This document shows, piece after piece, positions 34,444 to 36,234 of a DNA stretch of 36,234 nt. The notes under the pieces are model-generated. The model was given only the letters and a program-made list of their open reading frames with translations. It ran no database searches and was not told the DNA's origin. The DNA comes from Draconibacterium sp. (GTDB lineage: Bacteria > Bacteroidota > Bacteroidia > Bacteroidales > Prolixibacteraceae): contig WOYV01000051.1 of the NCBI GenBank assembly GCA_011620585.1, positions 1 to 36,234 on the forward strand. The letters run 5' to 3'. Both the position numbers and the translations under genes were made by a program. Position 1 is the stretch's first letter; each line of letters opens with the position of its first letter.

Positions 34444-34983
34444 ATGGAGAAAACAAACCAACAATACGATCAGGTAATTTCAGTATGCCGAAGTCTGTTC
34501 CTGAAAAAAATGAAAGACTACGGAACTGCCTGGCGGATACTGCGTCCGCAATCGCTTACCGATCAGATTTATATCAAAGCACAACGCATCCGTAGCATCG
34601 AAGAAAAAGGCATTTCGAAAGTGGGTGAAGGAATAAAACCTGAATTCATTGGCATTATCAACTACTGCATCATGGGTTTAATTCAGCTCGAACTTGGTCC
34701 CTCGGATGAGGAGCTGACTTTTGAAAAAACTGCGGAAATGTATGACACTTATTTCCAAAAAGCCAAGACACTGATGATGGACAAAAACCACGATTACGGT
34801 GAAGCCTGGCGAAATATGCGCATCAGTTCGTACACCGATCTGATTCTGATGAAAATAAAACGTACCAAACAAATCGAAGATAACCAGGGACAAACACTGG
34901 TTTCGGAGGGAATTGATGCCAACTACATGGACATGATCAACTACGCGGTGTTCGCGATGATTAAAATTGAATTCGAAAACTAA
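34444..34983 (+). CDS. DUF1599-family protein, two tandem copies
   Basis: 179 residues made of two homologous halves (about 12-83 and 99-176). Matching segments are 'MKDYGTAWRILRPQSLTDQI' and 'NHDYGEAWRNMRISSYTDLI', then 'QRIRSIEEKG' and 'KRTKQIEDNQ', and 'IGIINYCIMGLIQLEL' and 'MDMINYAVFAMIKIEF'. The shared 'DYG.AWR' motif marks the DUF1599 family, whose function is unknown to me. It is divergent from folP-cdaA and 7 bp before the DoxX-like gene, so the two form an operon. Confidence 0.85.
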   Translation: MEKTNQQYDQVISVCRSLFLKKMKDYGTAWRILRPQSLTDQIYIKAQRIRSIEEKGISKVGEGIKPEFIGIINYCIMGLIQLELGPSDEELTFEKTAEMYDTYFQKAKTLMMDKNHDYGEAWRNMRISSYTDLILMKIKRTKQIEDNQGQTLVSEGIDANYMDMINYAVFAMIKIEFEN

Positions 34984-34990
34984 CTGAAAT

Positions 34991-36121
34991 ATGATTAAGC
35001 TACTAAAACAACTGTCACGCATCCTGTTCGGACTCGTATTTATTTTTTCGGGTTTTGTAAAAGGAATCGATCCCTGGGGATCGGCTTACAAATTCACCGA
35101 CTATTTTAATGTAATGGGGCTTGAAAGCCTGGTATGGGCTGCTTTTTCGCTCGGAGTGTTGCTTTCGTTTGCAGAGTTTGCCATCGGGGTTGCATTTCTG
35201 TTCAACTGGAAAATGCGCATTTTTTCGTGGCTGGGCTTATTATTCATGGCATTCTTTACTCCTCTTACACTTTGGATCGCACTGAAAAATCCGGTAAGCG
35301 ATTGCGGTTGTTTTGGCGATGCATTGGTAATTTCGAACTGGGCAACCTTTTATAAGAATCTCGTGTTTATTACACTCGCCATCATTGTGGTAATTAACCG
35401 TAACTGGTTTGCCGAACGGGTAAAATCGTGGGCGCCACTCATGTTGAGCCTGCTTGCGTTTGTTGTTTATTTTTGTGTAGTTTATTACTCGTACAACCAT
35501 CTTCCTGTTTTCGATTTCAGGCCGTATAAAGTGGGAGTAAATATCCCGGAAGCGATGAGCCATCCTGAAGATGCTCCCCAGGAAATTTATGAGAATATTT
35601 TTTATTACAAGAACAAAAATACCGGGGAAGTCAAGCAATTCAGCGAAAACAATTACCCATGGAAAGATACTGTGAACTGGGCATACGAAACCATGGACTC
35701 GAAACTGGTACAGGAAGGTTACACCCCTCCGATCCACGATTTTATCATCGAAACACCAGACGGAGAAAATATAATTGATTTTTATTTGTACGACGAGAAT
35801 TACGTATTTATGCTGATCGCCTACGACCTGCATAAGTCAAGTACGAAGGAACAAAGCAAAATAAATGCATTGGCCAACTGGGCCATGTCGCAGGGGAATT
35901 CGTTTATTTGTCTCACTTCTACCCTACCTGACGAATCGGCTGAATTTGCGGTAGAGAACAATGCACCTTACGAATTTTTTAACTGCGACGAAATTACGCT
36001 AAAAACGATGATCCGTTCGAACCCGGGACTGATTCTTCTTCGCGAAGGCACCATCCTGGCGAAATGGCATTACAACGATATTCCAACTGTGGAAGAATTT
36101 GAAAAAGAATTTGGGAGCTAG
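34991..36121 (+). CDS. BT_3928-type membrane protein: DoxX/MauE-like domain plus thioredoxin-like domain
   Basis: 376 residues. Four or five membrane helices in about 8-165 form a DoxX/MauE-like bundle with the conserved DCGCFGD loop (Cys105, Cys107), usual in proteins linked to disulfide or quinone chemistry. A linker follows, then a C-terminal domain (about 255-376) with a thioredoxin-like pattern ('YVFMLIAYDLHK', 'PGLILLREGTILAKWHYNDI') but without a CxxC pair. It starts 7 bp after the DUF1599 gene. In related genomes a triosephosphate isomerase gene often follows this pair, but the window ends before it could be seen. Confidence 0.85.
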   Translation: MIKLLKQLSRILFGLVFIFSGFVKGIDPWGSAYKFTDYFNVMGLESLVWAAFSLGVLLSFAEFAIGVAFLFNWKMRIFSWLGLLFMAFFTPLTLWIALKNPVSDCGCFGDALVISNWATFYKNLVFITLAIIVVINRNWFAERVKSWAPLMLSLLAFVVYFCVVYYSYNHLPVFDFRPYKVGVNIPEAMSHPEDAPQEIYENIFYYKNKNTGEVKQFSENNYPWKDTVNWAYETMDSKLVQEGYTPPIHDFIIETPDGENIIDFYLYDENYVFMLIAYDLHKSSTKEQSKINALANWAMSQGNSFICLTSTLPDESAEFAVENNAPYEFFNCDEITLKTMIRSNPGLILLREGTILAKWHYNDIPTVEEFEKEFGS

Positions 36122-36234
36122 TTTCCATTATACCTACATTGAATCGTTTTTGGGACACCATAAGCGGTTTCTTTTATTTTACCTTAACTCCGCAAAATAA
36201 AATTCATAAAAATCGGAAAGCCCTGTAGAATTAA
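36122..36234. other. Right-edge remainder
   Basis: 113 bp after the DoxX-like stop. I see no gene start and no hairpin with a T-run, so the operon may continue beyond the window. Confidence 0.4.

Overview
The window looks like a chromosomal segment of a Bacteroidota bacterium, probably Bacteroidales/Marinilabiliales (the family-level guess is inference). Evidence: nine start-proximal regions carry the Bacteroidota -7 promoter box TAnnTTTG; several genes are typical of this phylum (an E1 alpha/beta fusion, a BlaI / M56-peptidase / TonB group, a two-copy DUF1599 protein, a BT_3928-type DoxX protein, an outer-membrane beta-barrel receptor relic); and purine-rich Shine-Dalgarno sequences are mostly absent. 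I see no rRNA, tRNA, CRISPR array, phage module or intact transposase.

Layout. 1-1004: 5' part of a minus-strand, A+T-rich gene for an exported protein with two Ig-like repeats and a dockerin pair, cut by the window edge. 1005-1912: gene-free, with a cluster of degenerate dispersed repeats. 1913-3565: M49-like zinc lipoprotein. 3655-4930: broken receptor gene. 5240-6118: fabI on the plus strand. 8127-6184 and 9737-8136: yidC and pyrG in a minus operon. 14074-10197: minus operon for a 2-oxo-acid dehydrogenase (E2, then fused E1) ending with a flavodoxin. 15984-14303: pyrK-pyrD, overlapping. 16010-17942: two long gene-free stretches around a small XRE regulator. 20822-17943: large exported metallopeptidase / propeller / barrel protein. 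21619-20921 and 21800-22750: a membrane protein and a divergent seven-helix LuxR-type regulator. 24323-22752 and 24553-25236: an ArnT-like glycosyltransferase and a divergent PAP2 phosphatase.

28336-25259 holds an operon blaI / M56-TonB fusion / TPR lipid- or envelope-associated protein, preceded at 29164-28475 by a separate tonB-like gene. Five copies of a 14-bp palindrome, ACTA-N6-TAGT, sit only upstream of these two transcription units, in pairs spaced exactly 20 bp. This makes a coherent BlaI regulon and is the strongest new signal I see. Downstream come an omega-amidase and a zinc alcohol dehydrogenase (31342-29486). Next is the minus operon folP-cdaA-fabK-like (34255-31568), linking folate synthesis, c-di-AMP synthesis and a second enoyl-ACP reductase candidate. 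Divergent from it are the DUF1599 gene and the DoxX-like gene (34444-36121).

Functional themes are fatty-acid and envelope biogenesis (fabI, fabK-like, yidC, ArnT-like, PAP2), pyrimidine synthesis (pyrG, pyrK, pyrD), branched-chain 2-oxo-acid oxidation, and envelope-stress-like sensing by BlaI/M56. Gene calls rest on motifs read in the translated sequence. No database search was run.
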